Positions 1 through 6,919 of a stretch of 10,295 nucleotides of DNA are shown here, in pieces. The position numbers were made by a program, and so were the translations under genes. The notes under the pieces were generated by a model. That model worked only from the letters and a program-made list of their open reading frames with translations. It was not told the DNA's origin and searched no databases. Position 1 is the first letter of the stretch; each line of letters opens with the position of its first letter. This DNA is from Zygnema cylindricum (lineage: Eukaryota; Streptophyta; Zygnematophyceae; Zygnematales; Zygnemataceae): contig JBBHKE010001352.1 of the NCBI GenBank assembly GCA_037447655.1, positions 1-10,295 on the forward strand, in the 5' to 3' direction.

Positions 1-421
1 AAAAAAGAAAAAAGTTTACAGGAAATTAAAAAAATGAACATTATCAACATAAAAATTGTTTTAAAAAGATTTTGTCGACGTTTTCACGACCAGTAAAGTG
101 TGAAAATACAAAAAAGAAAAGGTTTCGTAGCGATTTAACTATGAAAAAACAAGAACAAGAAAAAAAAAATTGTCGTTTTTGGATGAAAACAGAAGTAAAA
201 ATCGTAAAAAAAAAAAGAATAATGGTAAGGGGTTTCATCATTTACAAAAATCATAAAAAAAAAAATAGTAAACATAGTAAACGTAATAAAACAAGTAAAA
301 AGAAATCGTAAAGAAAAAAGAAAGGGGGGGCGTCCACATTTTGCATACCAAAAAATAGTGAAAACATGACAAATAATAGTGAAAATATGACAAGAATAGT
401 GAAAAAAAAGGACAATCTCAC
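1..421 (-). other. Intron 3 of the DUF2921-type gene (partial), A/T-rich low complexity
   Basis: This stretch follows the last visible exon on the minus strand, starting with donor GTGAGA at 421-416. On the plus strand it is made of A-runs broken by gtaa/aatagt words. I saw no further exon in it. A degenerate tandem repeat of about 21 bp (aatagtgaaaa-atgaca type) runs over 354-407 in about 2.6 copies. Long minus-strand reading frames here are T-run translations (poly-F/S) with no family resemblance. The intron leaves the window at position 1. Confidence 0.45.
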
Positions 422-626
422 AGGTTATGAAGATATCGTCGTGATAACTAGCTGTCTTAAAATAGAGTGGATCATTCGGATTTCTTGTGCTCTCAATTTT
501 CATTCTCAGAGGGGGCTGGAGGTAGATGAGAGGCCACGGGAAATAGCGTGGAAGGACAATCGTCACTTTTACAAGACAGTCGGGAATGTCATGAACCAAT
601 TCTGGCTCTGAGGATGCAAACGCATT
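422..626 (-). CDS. Internal exon of a DUF2921-type membrane protein gene (third visible coding exon)
   Basis: This is a 205-nt exon read right to left. Acceptor: a long pyrimidine tract then TTTCAG just right of 626. Donor: GTGAGA at 421-416. The frame is open throughout, enters in phase 0 (matching the upstream exon) and leaves in phase 1. The product contains PDCLVKVTIVLP and, near its end, ESTRNPNDPLYFK. Established: plant DUF2921 proteins carry a DC-(I/L)-V-V-x-FPP segment followed some 20-25 residues later by a conserved I-E-S-T-R-x-x-x-DPLYF block, just before the C-terminal multi-pass membrane region. Seen: order and spacing here agree. Family assignment is from memory. The membrane part would lie left of position 1. 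The donor is the least certain edge. The 5' edge of this exon is partly duplicated upstream (see repeat 589-729). Confidence 0.6.
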
Positions 627-729
627 CTGAAAGGAAAAGGAGAGGGAGAAGCAGAGGGAGTGGGGAGATTTCATAAACCAATTCAGGCTCTCAGGATTCA
701 AATACATGCTGAGAGGGAGATGGAGGGAG
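589..729. repeat. 82-bp-spaced direct duplication of the exon edge and splice acceptor
   Basis: Plus-strand words starting tcatgaaccaattctggctc at 589 and tcataaaccaattcaggctc at 671 are the same about 58-bp unit, roughly 83% identical by eye and spaced 82 bp. The first covers the start of the exon ending at 626 plus its acceptor. The second is a copy inside intron 2 that keeps a CAG acceptor. In the exon's frame this copy meets a TGA after about five codons, so it reads as a decoy and not a usable alternative exon. Confidence 0.8.
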
Positions 730-993
730 AGAGAGAGAGCAAGAAAGAGAGTGAGAGAGAGGGTGGGCCGAGAGAAGGGGCGAGGGGGAGTAAGAGTACT
801 TAAATAAAAAGCCAATGAATCGAAAGAAATTTTTTGAGATTGACCGGACTACCACCAAAAAAGAAACAGTACAGTACGACTTGGGAGCCCACCATGAGGA
901 GAAAAAAACCGAGGAAAGAAACAACAGCCAAAATATGCAATTCACAAATAGAGTGGTGGAGATTAACTAGGGTAAAATATTTTTCCGACTTAC
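627..993 (-). other. Intron 2 of the DUF2921-type gene
   Basis: This is a 367-bp intron on the minus strand. It has a textbook donor, CAG|GTAAGT (GTAAGT at 993-988), and ends in a long pyrimidine tract (the plus strand is purine-rich over about 627-795) before TTTCAG. It contains the duplicated exon edge at 671-729. Reading frames across it are CT-repeat translations and are not coding. Confidence 0.6.
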
Positions 994-1099
994 CTGTCTT
1001 TCCAGAATTCCCATTTCCGTATAATGGCGTAAACATCCAATAGCGCATATTGAACCCATTTTTTTGTCATAAATTCCTTCCAAAGTGATAGTTACTGGA
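994..1099 (-). CDS. Internal exon of a DUF2921-type membrane protein gene (second visible coding exon)
   Basis: This is a 106-nt exon. Acceptor: CTCCTTTTTTCTTTTTTG...TTCAG, with AG at 1101-1100. Donor: CAG|GTAAGT. It receives one base to finish a codon split 2+1 with the upstream exon and then reads 35 open codons to phase 0. It encodes VTITLEGIYDKKMGSICAIG followed by C. Established: DUF2921 proteins have a signature of the form I-x-x-EG-(V/I)-YD-x-x-x-G-x-(L/I)-C-x-(V/I)-GC, placed upstream of the DPLYF block. Seen: the match and the order relative to the next exon. Phase agreement at both splice sites is independent support that the three exons form one gene. Confidence 0.65.
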
Positions 1100-1391
1100 C
1101 TGAACCCGCAAGAAAACAAAAAAGAAAAAAGGAGTGGAATTTTCTTAAATCGCGTTTGGCCACCCAACCAGTAGAACACTAAAAGATTATTTGCTCGAAA
1201 TATGTAACCAACCGTGAGACCCACGATAAATCTAACACCATTAATAGTGTGAACTTTGAGAACAAGTTTATGGGTTCCAATGATAGTGTTAATTCCCAAA
1301 CTTTGGAATTATTTGCAACAACGGATAAAGAAACGTCAAACAAAAAAAAGGAGACAAGACAGTTTGTTCCTGAGATAAAAAAAAAGCTTAC
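1100..1391 (-). other. Intron 1 of the DUF2921-type gene
   Basis: This is a 292-bp intron on the minus strand. The donor is GTAAGC at 1391-1386, after AGAGG. The acceptor follows a strong T-rich tract at about 1104-1135. I see no structure of note inside it. Confidence 0.6.
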
Positions 1392-1741
1392 CCTCTCTCG
1401 GGTAAAGTAGTGTCAAATATAAAAGCGACTTTTCCCGTTGGAATACTTTTCACAGGAGCCTCAGGACCTTTCCGTAACCTTTCCAATCTTCCTGCAAAAG
1501 GTTGAGGAAATAACCAAAAATTTTCCGGAAAACAACCGGTTTCACGATTTCCCTCGGGAAGAAAAACTTCTCCCAAATTAAAACCTGTCGAAGTATTAAC
1601 TTCTTTTGTAGTTATTTCCGCACATATTAATTTCATTGTCCACATCAGATCAGAAAAATCTACATAATCATATTCCACGAAATAATGGTTTCGATGTTCA
1701 TCTCCTCCTTCAAGCTGGGTAAAAACTGGGTTTGAGTCCAT
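1392..1741 (-). CDS. Exon of the same host gene (first of the three clustered exons)
   Basis: A 350-nt open segment reads MDSNPVFTQLEGG... and ends ...FDTTLPERG at donor GG|GTAAGC. It starts right after a T-rich acceptor (AAACAG, AG at 1743-1742). I treat it as an internal exon entering in phase 0, though the ATG at 1741-1739 could instead be a start codon. I do not recognise this part by itself. It contains FPENFWLFPQPFAGRLERLRKG and then KVAFIF, and it joins in phase 2 to the exon with the DUF2921 signature. In DUF2921 proteins this would be the extracytoplasmic region before the signature. Base composition is more balanced than in the flanking A/T-rich DNA, as expected of coding sequence. 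A complete DUF2921 protein has several hundred more residues upstream, and those are not visible here apart from a possible exon at 9844-9941. Confidence 0.55.
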
Positions 1742-2394
1742 CTGTTTCCAAAACATATCAAAACAACAAAAATGTATTTTTGTTATTTGCGTCTTTTTCT
1801 TTTGTTATATTTTGTTTTTGTTTTTGGGATCAAGGGATTCAGTTTTCTAGGGTTCCTCTCCTATTCTCTCTCCACGCTTCCAACTCTCCCATAACTCTCT
1901 TTCCTCCCTCCTCTCTCCTCCCTTCCGTCTCATCTCTTCTCCCTTCTCCCTCTCCTTGCTCTCTCGCCTCCCTCTCCTCCACTCCCTCCTCTCTCTCCTT
2001 TTCTATCTATGAGGATAAATAAAATCAGAACGTTCAAGTTTTTGAAGTGAAATTGGGCTTAAAAAAATGACATACATTCAAAAATAAAAACATTTTAGTT
2101 GAGACAACTCATCAAATTCAATAAAATTAATCTTTACATATATGACTCGAAAAATCAAAATTTGAGCTCAAAATTTGGGCTTTTTGCTTTGCGCTTTTGA
2201 GCTTTGAGGTTTTTTAAGATTTTTGAGCTTTGGGCTGTCGAGTGTGAGCTTTTCCAGTTTCAACTAGTGTTTTTATATCGAGGACATTTTCTTGACATCT
2301 GGTACGTGGTATATTTTTGACCCTTGATACAATATACTATACCCCTTTCTAATCGAGCTCGGGAGAAAAAAACACAAATGGATGGAAGAAAAAA

Positions 2395-2445
2395 GAATCT
2401 CTCGGCTGTCCATATGCAAACAAATGATATGGACAGCCGCGATTC
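2395..2445. repeat. Inverted repeat forming a strong hairpin
   Basis: The perfect 13-bp arms cggctgtccatat (2403-2415) and atatggacagccg (2427-2439) are separated by an 11-nt loop. Beyond a small 3/1 internal loop a further 5 bp pair (gaatc 2395-2399 with gattc 2441-2445). This could be a miniature element remnant or a folded RNA segment. I cannot tell which. Confidence 0.75.
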
Positions 2446-2710
2446 GAGAGTCAAAAGGTCATCACCCTAACCATGCCAGAATACAAATTTAGCTTTGAGA
2501 ATCGGGAATAAACCGTAAAGTACTAATATTTCATCACTCTATTGGATTCTATACAGCTATCCTCCAGACAATTTAACTAAAGCAGAAAATGCCAAAGCAT
2601 TTCAGTTTTGCCCAATACTGTCGCATGCTTTTGACGTAGAATTACATGGCTGGAGGGTGCGCAATTATTGTCCTATCTGTCCATAATCTACAATACCGTG
2701 GCATTCAGTT

Positions 2711-2747
2711 AGAGAGAATCAGAGAGAGAGGGAGAGGGAGAGAGAGA

Positions 2748-2796
<49 letters not shown>
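2711..2796. repeat. (GA)n microsatellite
   Basis: Interrupted ga/gag repeats become a pure (ag)n run towards the right end. The plus-strand open frame rich in Arg-Glu is its translation and is not a gene. Confidence 0.95.
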
Positions 2797-2800
<4 letters not shown>

Positions 2801-3009
2801 GTCCGTTTCACATTTCCACAGGTATTTCACCGCCAGTATTACCTAGCCCGCGCGTATCGAGCATCCCACATCGTATAGAAATATCAGGCAAGATATTTTA
2901 TAGCGATTCAAATCAAAATACCTATGATGCAACACACGATATGTATACATCGAGGCAAATTCGGTACGATATACAACACTATGCCGTGTGTTGTTATTAG
3001 TGTCAATGA

Positions 3010-3370
3010 TATTAGATTAGTAGTCATGGCAGCAGAAAATAGAGTGGAAGAAATAGTAGCCTGGAATAAGTTTTTCAAAATTGATAAAATGAATAAAGAA
3101 AAACAAGTTCAAATGGAAACATGAAAAGATCCCGAGAGTGACCTCTCAGAGTCTAGAGGAACTTTCTAAAGGGTCACTTGACCTTTCATTCAAAAGCTAA
3201 AGCCAAGATTTATAAAAAGATCTTTGACCAGATTGGGATCGTTCCTGGGCTACGCAGTATAGATCAGACTGAACAGAAAGGTACGAAACTGAAATGATGA
3301 AATCCCAGATACTAGAATTGCATACAGAATTTTAGATTTCGACATTTAGAAAACACAACTAGATTTAACA
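3010..3370 (-). repeat. 3' LTR of the copia element
   Basis: It aligns along its length with 8993-9346. On the minus strand it begins TGTTAAATC directly after the polypurine tract and ends CTAATA, the same terminal hexamer as the 5' LTR. It has a TATA-like box at 3208-3218 (minus TTTTTATAAAT). It includes an ATG at 3027-3025 and six codons equivalent to the gag start in the 5' LTR (M-T-T-N-L-I against M-T-S-N-L-I). Many differences between the LTRs are G/A or C/T changes. Confidence 0.9.
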
Positions 3371-3385
3371 CCCCCCACCTTTGCT
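3371..3385 (-). promoter_or_regulatory. Polypurine tract for plus-strand DNA priming
   Basis: The minus strand reads AGCAAAGGTGGGGGG and abuts the TG that opens the 3' LTR. Position and composition are those of an LTR-retrotransposon polypurine tract, and they fix both the LTR boundary and the element's orientation. Confidence 0.85.
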
Positions 3386-4039
3386 AGAAGTTAAGGTCGG
3401 CTGAAGCTCGATGGAGTTTGAACGCAGGTCCATAGAGAGCCTTGGCGAGAAAATCTGCCATTTGAAGAGAGATCTCACAATTGGAAGGTAAGAGTAACAG
3501 TCGCAATTGCTCCCCTGGTAAAATGGTACTGAATATCAATGTGCTTTGTGCGGCGATGGTGGACGAGGTTGCTCATCAGAGCAAGGGCTCCCTTAGAGTC
3601 ACAAAAGATTGGAGTTGGGGAAGATCGAGGAAATTGAAGTGTCACAGCCATATATTCAGCTTCTGTGGAAGACAAAGGACAAAAACACTGTGGGCTATTT
3701 CTTGAATGCCCAAGAAACTAGAGCTCCTCTGAGAGCGAAGCAAAGCAGACACTTGAAGTGGAACGGTGGGTGTCCAGGTCATCCCTCCCACTGCGCATCC
3801 CAATAGCCAACAAGAGTGGGAGAGGAGGTGGGAGAGGAGGCGCCAGAGAAGGTGAGGTAAAGAGATTTGGTGCCTTTGAGATAGCGGAGGACTCGCTTCG
3901 CGGCAAGGAGGTGCTCAAGAGAGGGATAAGAGACAAACTAGCTGAGTTGACCAACTGCAACTGCAATGTTTGGCCAAGTGCCAGTCATGGCATACATGAG
4001 ACCGCCGACCATGGACCATGTAAATCATGGATGTCTTCG
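3386..4039 (-). pseudogene. Copia pol remnant: RT-RNase H connection and RNase H
   Basis: Reading right to left, WSMVGGLMYAMTGTWPNIAV (about 4018) is the conserved segment after the RT palm. FVSYPSLEHLLAAKRVLRYL follows after an in-frame stop. VGYWDAQWEG (about 3811) carries the first RNase H Asp. SSTEAEYMAV (about 3675) carries the Glu. FCDSKGALALMSN (about 3602) carries the second Asp, and HRRTKHIDIQYHF follows. The pol tail MADFLAKALYGP (about 3465) lies just before the polypurine tract. At least one frameshift falls just before SSTEAEY. About 20 or more residues normally lying between that motif and CDSKGA are missing, which looks like a real deletion. The active-site acids survive although no continuous frame does. 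Confidence 0.9.
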
Positions 4040-4370
4040 TGGACAGGCTCATCAGAGTTGCTAATAAGCTTAGTGTTGGCACCTAAGTGGGTGGAGACAG
4101 AGGTGCAGCTAGAAATACTAAATCTGTCCAAAATTTGAGAGATGTATTTTTCTTGGGAGAGGTAGAGAGTTTTTGCTGGTCAATGATAGGGGGTTCTTTG
4201 CTAGTCGATGGTAGAGGGTTTTTACTGGCCAATCACGAATGACTAGGATACTAAAGCAATACTCTAATTCTCCTAACTCTATCATGGATGAAAAGTGAGT
4301 ATTGAGCATGTGTTTGACTAGGTGAATTTGAGTGAGGGAAGGACTTGACGCAAAAAGATCATCTACATAA

Positions 4371-4391
4371 ATGATGATGATGATGATGATG
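4371..4391. repeat. (atg)7 trinucleotide repeat abutting the RT YVDD box
   Basis: Seven perfect atg units on the plus strand. On the coding strand they give six ATC plus one ATT, i.e. seven Ile immediately before Tyr of YVDD, where copia RTs normally have a short mixed hydrophobic strand. Confidence 0.9.
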
Positions 4392-4456
4392 AGAGTTTAC
4401 GCTTTACCTTTGATAAATATGCCAAAATCGACGACCAACTTAAAGAAGCCTTCACT

Positions 4457-4522
4457 GAGGAGAACACCTTCAAGGTACGCCTTCAAGGTGAGGAGAACAC
4501 CTTCAAGGTACGCCTTCAAGGT
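4457..4522. repeat. Perfect 33-bp tandem duplication inside the RT remnant
   Basis: The unit gaggagaacaccttcaaggt... (33 bp, 4457-4489) is repeated exactly at 4490-4522. It is a multiple of three and gives two identical 11-residue segments (coding strand LKAYLEGVLLT type) between the LKQAPR motif and YVDD. Exact identity implies a recent event compared with the LTR divergence. Confidence 0.93.
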
Positions 4523-5359
4523 GCTGGCTCCAAACACGTGGAGCTTGCTTTAGGGCGTATAGAGATTTTAGAAGGTGCTCAGTGCTGAGGAAAATGAAGC
4601 CTTCCAGTTGGCGAACAAAGATCTCTTCTTTGAGGGCACCAGCCATCCATTTGATCGATGTACCAGTCTTGGGAAGCGGCAATGGAGAGAAGGATGCCTT
4701 GGAGGCAAACTTACAGACGGGAGTGTACGTTTCGGCGAAGTCGAGACCTTCTTTTTGGAGAAAGCCTTTTGCCACAAAGCGAGCCTTAAACCTGTCAAAG
4801 GAGCTCGACCTTCGCCTTGATGCGGAAACCCATTTGGATCCAATCACTTTGCGGCCGAGAGGAAAAAGGGTAAGTTTTCAGGTGCCATTCCGTCGTAATG
4901 AGTCGAATTTTGCATCTGTGGCAACCTTCCAATCTGCGGCATGGGGCCCGGACTTGGCGGCAGAGAAGGATAAGGGAATATTCGATGTGGCTAGGTGGGC
5001 AACGCCATGAAGAGCTTTAGTTACCCGTGCTTCGATCCGGGCACTTCTGCGGATGGTAGGGGGATCGATCGAAGATGGGACAATGGAAGGGGCAGATGGA
5101 ATAGGAGGGGTATTTGGGTAAATTGGAGATAGGGAGTACGGGTCAGAGTTGGTTTTAGGGTGGGGAAGATGACCAAATCAGGAAGATAGGGTGGATGTAG
5201 TGCGAATAGGCAAAGATGGAGATGGAGAAGTGAGCAGAGAGGACAACGTAGGGGGTTGGGGAGGAAGGAGAGGAAAAAGGAGTGAAGAGGTCGCGGTTCG
5301 AGGAGATATGGGAAAAGGGGACAAAGGAGGAGGAAGAGGATTGGAGGAGATTAGTTAGC

Positions 5360-5713
5360 CAATGAGTGGTTTTCTGTCAAACGAGACGTCACGGTTGAAA
5401 ATTACACGGTGTTTGTGAAGCAACCAAATTCGGTATGCCCAGGATTCGGCGGAGTAACCGACCAAAAATTCGAGTTTGGCGCGACTACTCTATTTGGCTA
5501 CAGACATGAGATCCTTCGTCCACGCAACGCTGCCGAATATAAGCAGATGCGAAACGTCAGTTTTTTGGTTAGTCCAAGCTCTGTGTGGTGTGAAGTTCGA
5601 TAAGGATTGTGTAGGACATAATTTTCATAGATAGTTGGTTGTTGTAACAGCTTCTCTTCAAAAGATAGGTAATAAGGATGGGAAATGTAACATAGAGCGC
5701 CCCATGTTGACAA
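5360..5713 (-). pseudogene. Copia pol remnant: C-terminal part of integrase
   Basis: One frame starting in the target duplication at 5713 reads VNMGRSMLHF, then REAVTTTNYL, PTQSLSNFTPHRAWTNQKTD, VSHLLIFGSVAWTKDL, AKLEFLVGYS and VIFNRDVSFD, ending near 5366. These are the standard blocks of the copia integrase C-terminal region: the NYL/TP...W segment, the HLRxFG motif, the F-x-GYS motif and the RDVxF motif. In-frame stops fall at 5660-5658 (TGA), 5627-5625 (TGA) and 5492-5490 (TAG), so the longest-open-frame view misses it. It is the continuation of the integrase core at 6915-7450, split by the solo LTR. Confidence 0.9.
5709..5713. repeat. Target-site duplication, left copy (gacaa)
   Basis: gacaa sits immediately left of the TG that opens the 1201-bp insert and is repeated exactly at its right end (6915-6919). 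Confidence 0.85.
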
Positions 5714-5820
5714 TGAAATTCTATGGGCTCCATTTCCCCACATAAATTGCAGATCCAAAGACGCTTATCTAGATAGTGCCCACTCTAAGTTGATACAAAC
5801 CCAAATGACTGACACCCTGA

Positions 5821-5924
5821 CAGAACCCCAATACAACTTCACCCCTGTGAAAGAAGACTTTCTGTGTGTGAAAGAAGACTTTCTGTGTGCTCAGTTCCCC
5901 CAGAACCCCAATACAACTTCACCC
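5821..5924. repeat. Nested direct repeats in the solo LTR
   Basis: A 24-bp word, cagaaccccaatacaacttc plus accc, occurs at 5821-5844 and 5901-5924, exactly 80 bp apart. Between them a 21-bp unit tgtgaaagaagactttctgt+g is repeated exactly in tandem (5846-5866, 5867-5887). The unit has short self-complementary arms, gaaag/ctttc. Confidence 0.93.
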
Positions 5925-6026
5925 TCCACAGAATGCAAAGTTATAATATGATTATTTGGACACGTTCCCCCACTTTGACTTTCCCTTATAAATGCCACCA
6001 CCCTGGCAGGCAAAAACTCTGACCAA

Positions 6027-6188
6027 TTACACCCGTGTGTAGCTTGGACTCCCCTGAGTCCGCAGCAAAAAGAATTACTAAATTTGCTCCATGCCACTAC
6101 ACCCCTGTGTAGCTTGGACTCCCCTGAGTCCGCAGCAAAAAGAATCACTGCTTGGACTCCCTTGAGTCCGCAGCAAAGAGAATCACTG
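6027..6188. repeat. Three copies of a cttggactcccctgagtccgcag unit in the solo LTR
   Basis: Copies centre on 6046-6061, 6116-6131 and 6154-6169. The first two lie in longer units spaced 70 bp and the third is a shorter copy 38 bp on. Each copy contains the 6-bp inverted repeat ggactc/gagtcc with a 4-nt loop. Position after the TATA-like box and well inside the LTR could fit a promoter or enhancer array, as seen in some plant retrotransposon LTRs. Function is inferred only. Confidence 0.9.
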
Positions 6189-6343
6189 AATTTTCTCCCC
6201 TGAGCAGTTAGTTATGGCTGGCCAAAGATGGCCTACAAATACAAAAGGTAACCTAGAGAGAGGCGCCTCAAAAACGCTAAGTCTCTAAACCCCTACTCAC
6301 AGCTACCTACTACTGTACCCTAGACCAATCAAAAAATTGTATA

Positions 6344-6380
6344 GTACAAGAAGGTACAGTGGCCGCTGTACTTCTTGTAC
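6344..6380. repeat. Strong hairpin in the solo LTR
   Basis: gtacaagaa (6344-6352) pairs with ttcttgtac (6372-6380), and gtacag (6354-6359) with ctgtac (6366-6371). One bulged g at 6353 and a 6-nt loop, tggccg, remain. This gives 15 bp of stem, followed by further gtacgg words to the right. Confidence 0.85.
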
Positions 6381-6689
6381 GGCCATTGTACGGCATGGTA
6401 TTCTGGTTGACACTTGTCAGCTTGGGAGCCATGGTTCCTCCTATCTTTTCCGGCGTCCAATGATGTGGCGCCATGTGGCACACCGCGCCGCTATGTCTGA
6501 AAGCCGCCAAAAAATTCACTCGGGTTTGGCAGCGGTGATGACGTCTGTCCGATCAAGTATTTTACACGGTTTGATTCGCGTTCGTGAGCGTCGTTGTTTA
6601 TATGTGCCGTTTCGTCAATTTGTTCCGTTAAATGAAAGCGTCGTCGCTTAACTCTTTAATACATTATCGAACCATATACATATATCGTT

Positions 6690-6880
6690 TTGTCAACGAC
6701 TTAATGGTTGAGTCAAACAACATCAGTTCCACAAGACCCAGGTTCAAATCCGGTCCAGGGCAAATCCGGTCCAGGGCAACATTTTGGTCATCTGTCTGTC
6801 TGCATGTCTACCTGTTTCTTTCTGACTATGGGGGCAGCCATGGTGACTCTCTCTCTCTCTCTTCCTCTCTAGAGTCTAAA
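6690..6880 (+). ncRNA. tRNA-like segment, possible head of a tRNA-derived SINE
   Basis: gact-taatggttg-agtc (6698-6714) is a D-arm with a perfect 4-bp stem and GG in the loop (A-box region). ggttcaaatcc (6741-6751) fits the pol III B box, about the distance expected in a tRNA. The anticodon stem does not pair and the T stem is only partly paired, so this is not a working tRNA gene. A 16-bp tandem duplication and a CT-rich tail (about 6849-6870) follow. It could be a SINE inserted in the LTR or a chance resemblance. No flanking duplication was found. Confidence 0.35.
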
Positions 6881-6914
6881 CTAAAAAGTGAATATTAATT
6901 ACTTCTTTTCATCA

Positions 6915-6919
6915 GACAA
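6915..6919. repeat. Target-site duplication, right copy (gacaa)
   Basis: An exact match to 5709-5713, immediately right of the CA end of the solo LTR. Confidence 0.85.

Larger units (their letters stand above)
1742..3009. other. Non-coding stretch: CT-rich tract, GAGCTTT-like words, hairpin, microsatellite
   Basis: No exon or element could be supported here. 1847-2012 is strongly pyrimidine-rich on the plus strand (ctctccctcctctctcc type); its open frame is a low-complexity artefact. 2160-2255 holds irregular tttgagctttg/tttgggctttt words. 2395-2445 is a hairpin and about 2711-2796 a GA microsatellite, both listed separately. At 2930-2938 and 2985-2993 caacacacg and cgtgtgttg form a 9-bp inverted repeat. 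On the single-gene model this is part of the large host intron. Confidence 0.5.
4040..5070 (-). pseudogene. Copia pol remnant: reverse transcriptase
   Basis: RNA-dependent DNA polymerase of the RVT_2 (copia) type. Order on the minus strand: the hinge motif RRSARIEARVTKAL (about 5052), AADWKVATDAKFDSLRRN (about 4940), an in-frame TGA at 4880-4878 where the family has Trp, IGSKWV (about 4845), DRFKARFVAKGFLQKEGLDF, EEIFVRQLEGF, LYALKQAPRVW, then after a frameshift YVDD at 4369-4358 followed by LFASSPSLTQIHLVKHML and LGELEYCF. The segment before EEIF that usually carries the first catalytic Asp is shortened. A 33-bp duplication (4457-4522) and a trinucleotide repeat next to YVDD add further change. 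Right of 5070 up to about 5360 the same frame is Pro/Ser-rich, like the hinge between integrase and RT. Confidence 0.92.
5714..6914. mobile_element. Solo LTR (1201 bp) nested in the copia integrase
   Basis: The insert starts TGAAATTC and ends TTTTCATCA, so it has the TG...CA termini of an LTR, and it is flanked by the perfect 5-bp duplication gacaa. There is no gag, pol or second LTR inside, so it is what LTR-LTR recombination leaves. Discounting the insert and one duplication copy, the integrase frame runs in phase through the junction, which is strong independent proof of the borders. The plus strand has a TATA-like box TATAAAT at 5987-5993 after repeat-rich DNA and a GC-rich part further on, which favours plus orientation weakly. 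Length would suit a Gypsy LTR, but without an internal region the superfamily cannot be named. It is younger than the copia copy it interrupts. Confidence 0.82.

Noticed and set aside
135-815. 226-residue minus-strand open frame taken as one gene
   Set aside because: Only 422-626 is exon-like. The rest translates pyrimidine-rich intron and T-runs.
1732-2022. Plus-strand open frame rich in Ser/Pro/Leu
   Set aside because: Low-complexity CT-rich tract. It overlaps the splice acceptor of the minus-strand exon and has no family resemblance.
2646-2846. Plus-strand open frame rich in Arg-Glu
   Set aside because: It is a translation of the GA microsatellite.
2930-2993. 9-bp inverted repeat caacacacg/cgtgtgttg as terminal repeat of a small element
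   Set aside because: Short arms, no flanking duplication and no internal structure.
3758-4138. 126-residue plus-strand open frame
   Set aside because: Antisense of the RT-RNase H connection, where the minus strand shows MVGGLMYAM and KRVLRYLKG motifs.
4582-5010. 142-residue plus-strand open frame
   Set aside because: Antisense shadow of the copia RT, whose conserved motifs are on the minus strand.
6337-6651. 104-residue plus-strand open frame in the solo LTR
   Set aside because: Lies in LTR sequence over a hairpin. No domain or codon signal seen.
6698-6761. Functional tRNA gene
   Set aside because: The anticodon stem does not pair, the T stem is only partly paired, and no acceptor stem could be found.
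5714-6914. Reading the insert as a DNA transposon or MITE
   Set aside because: Termini are TG...CA with a 5-bp duplication and no long terminal inverted repeats, which fits an LTR better.
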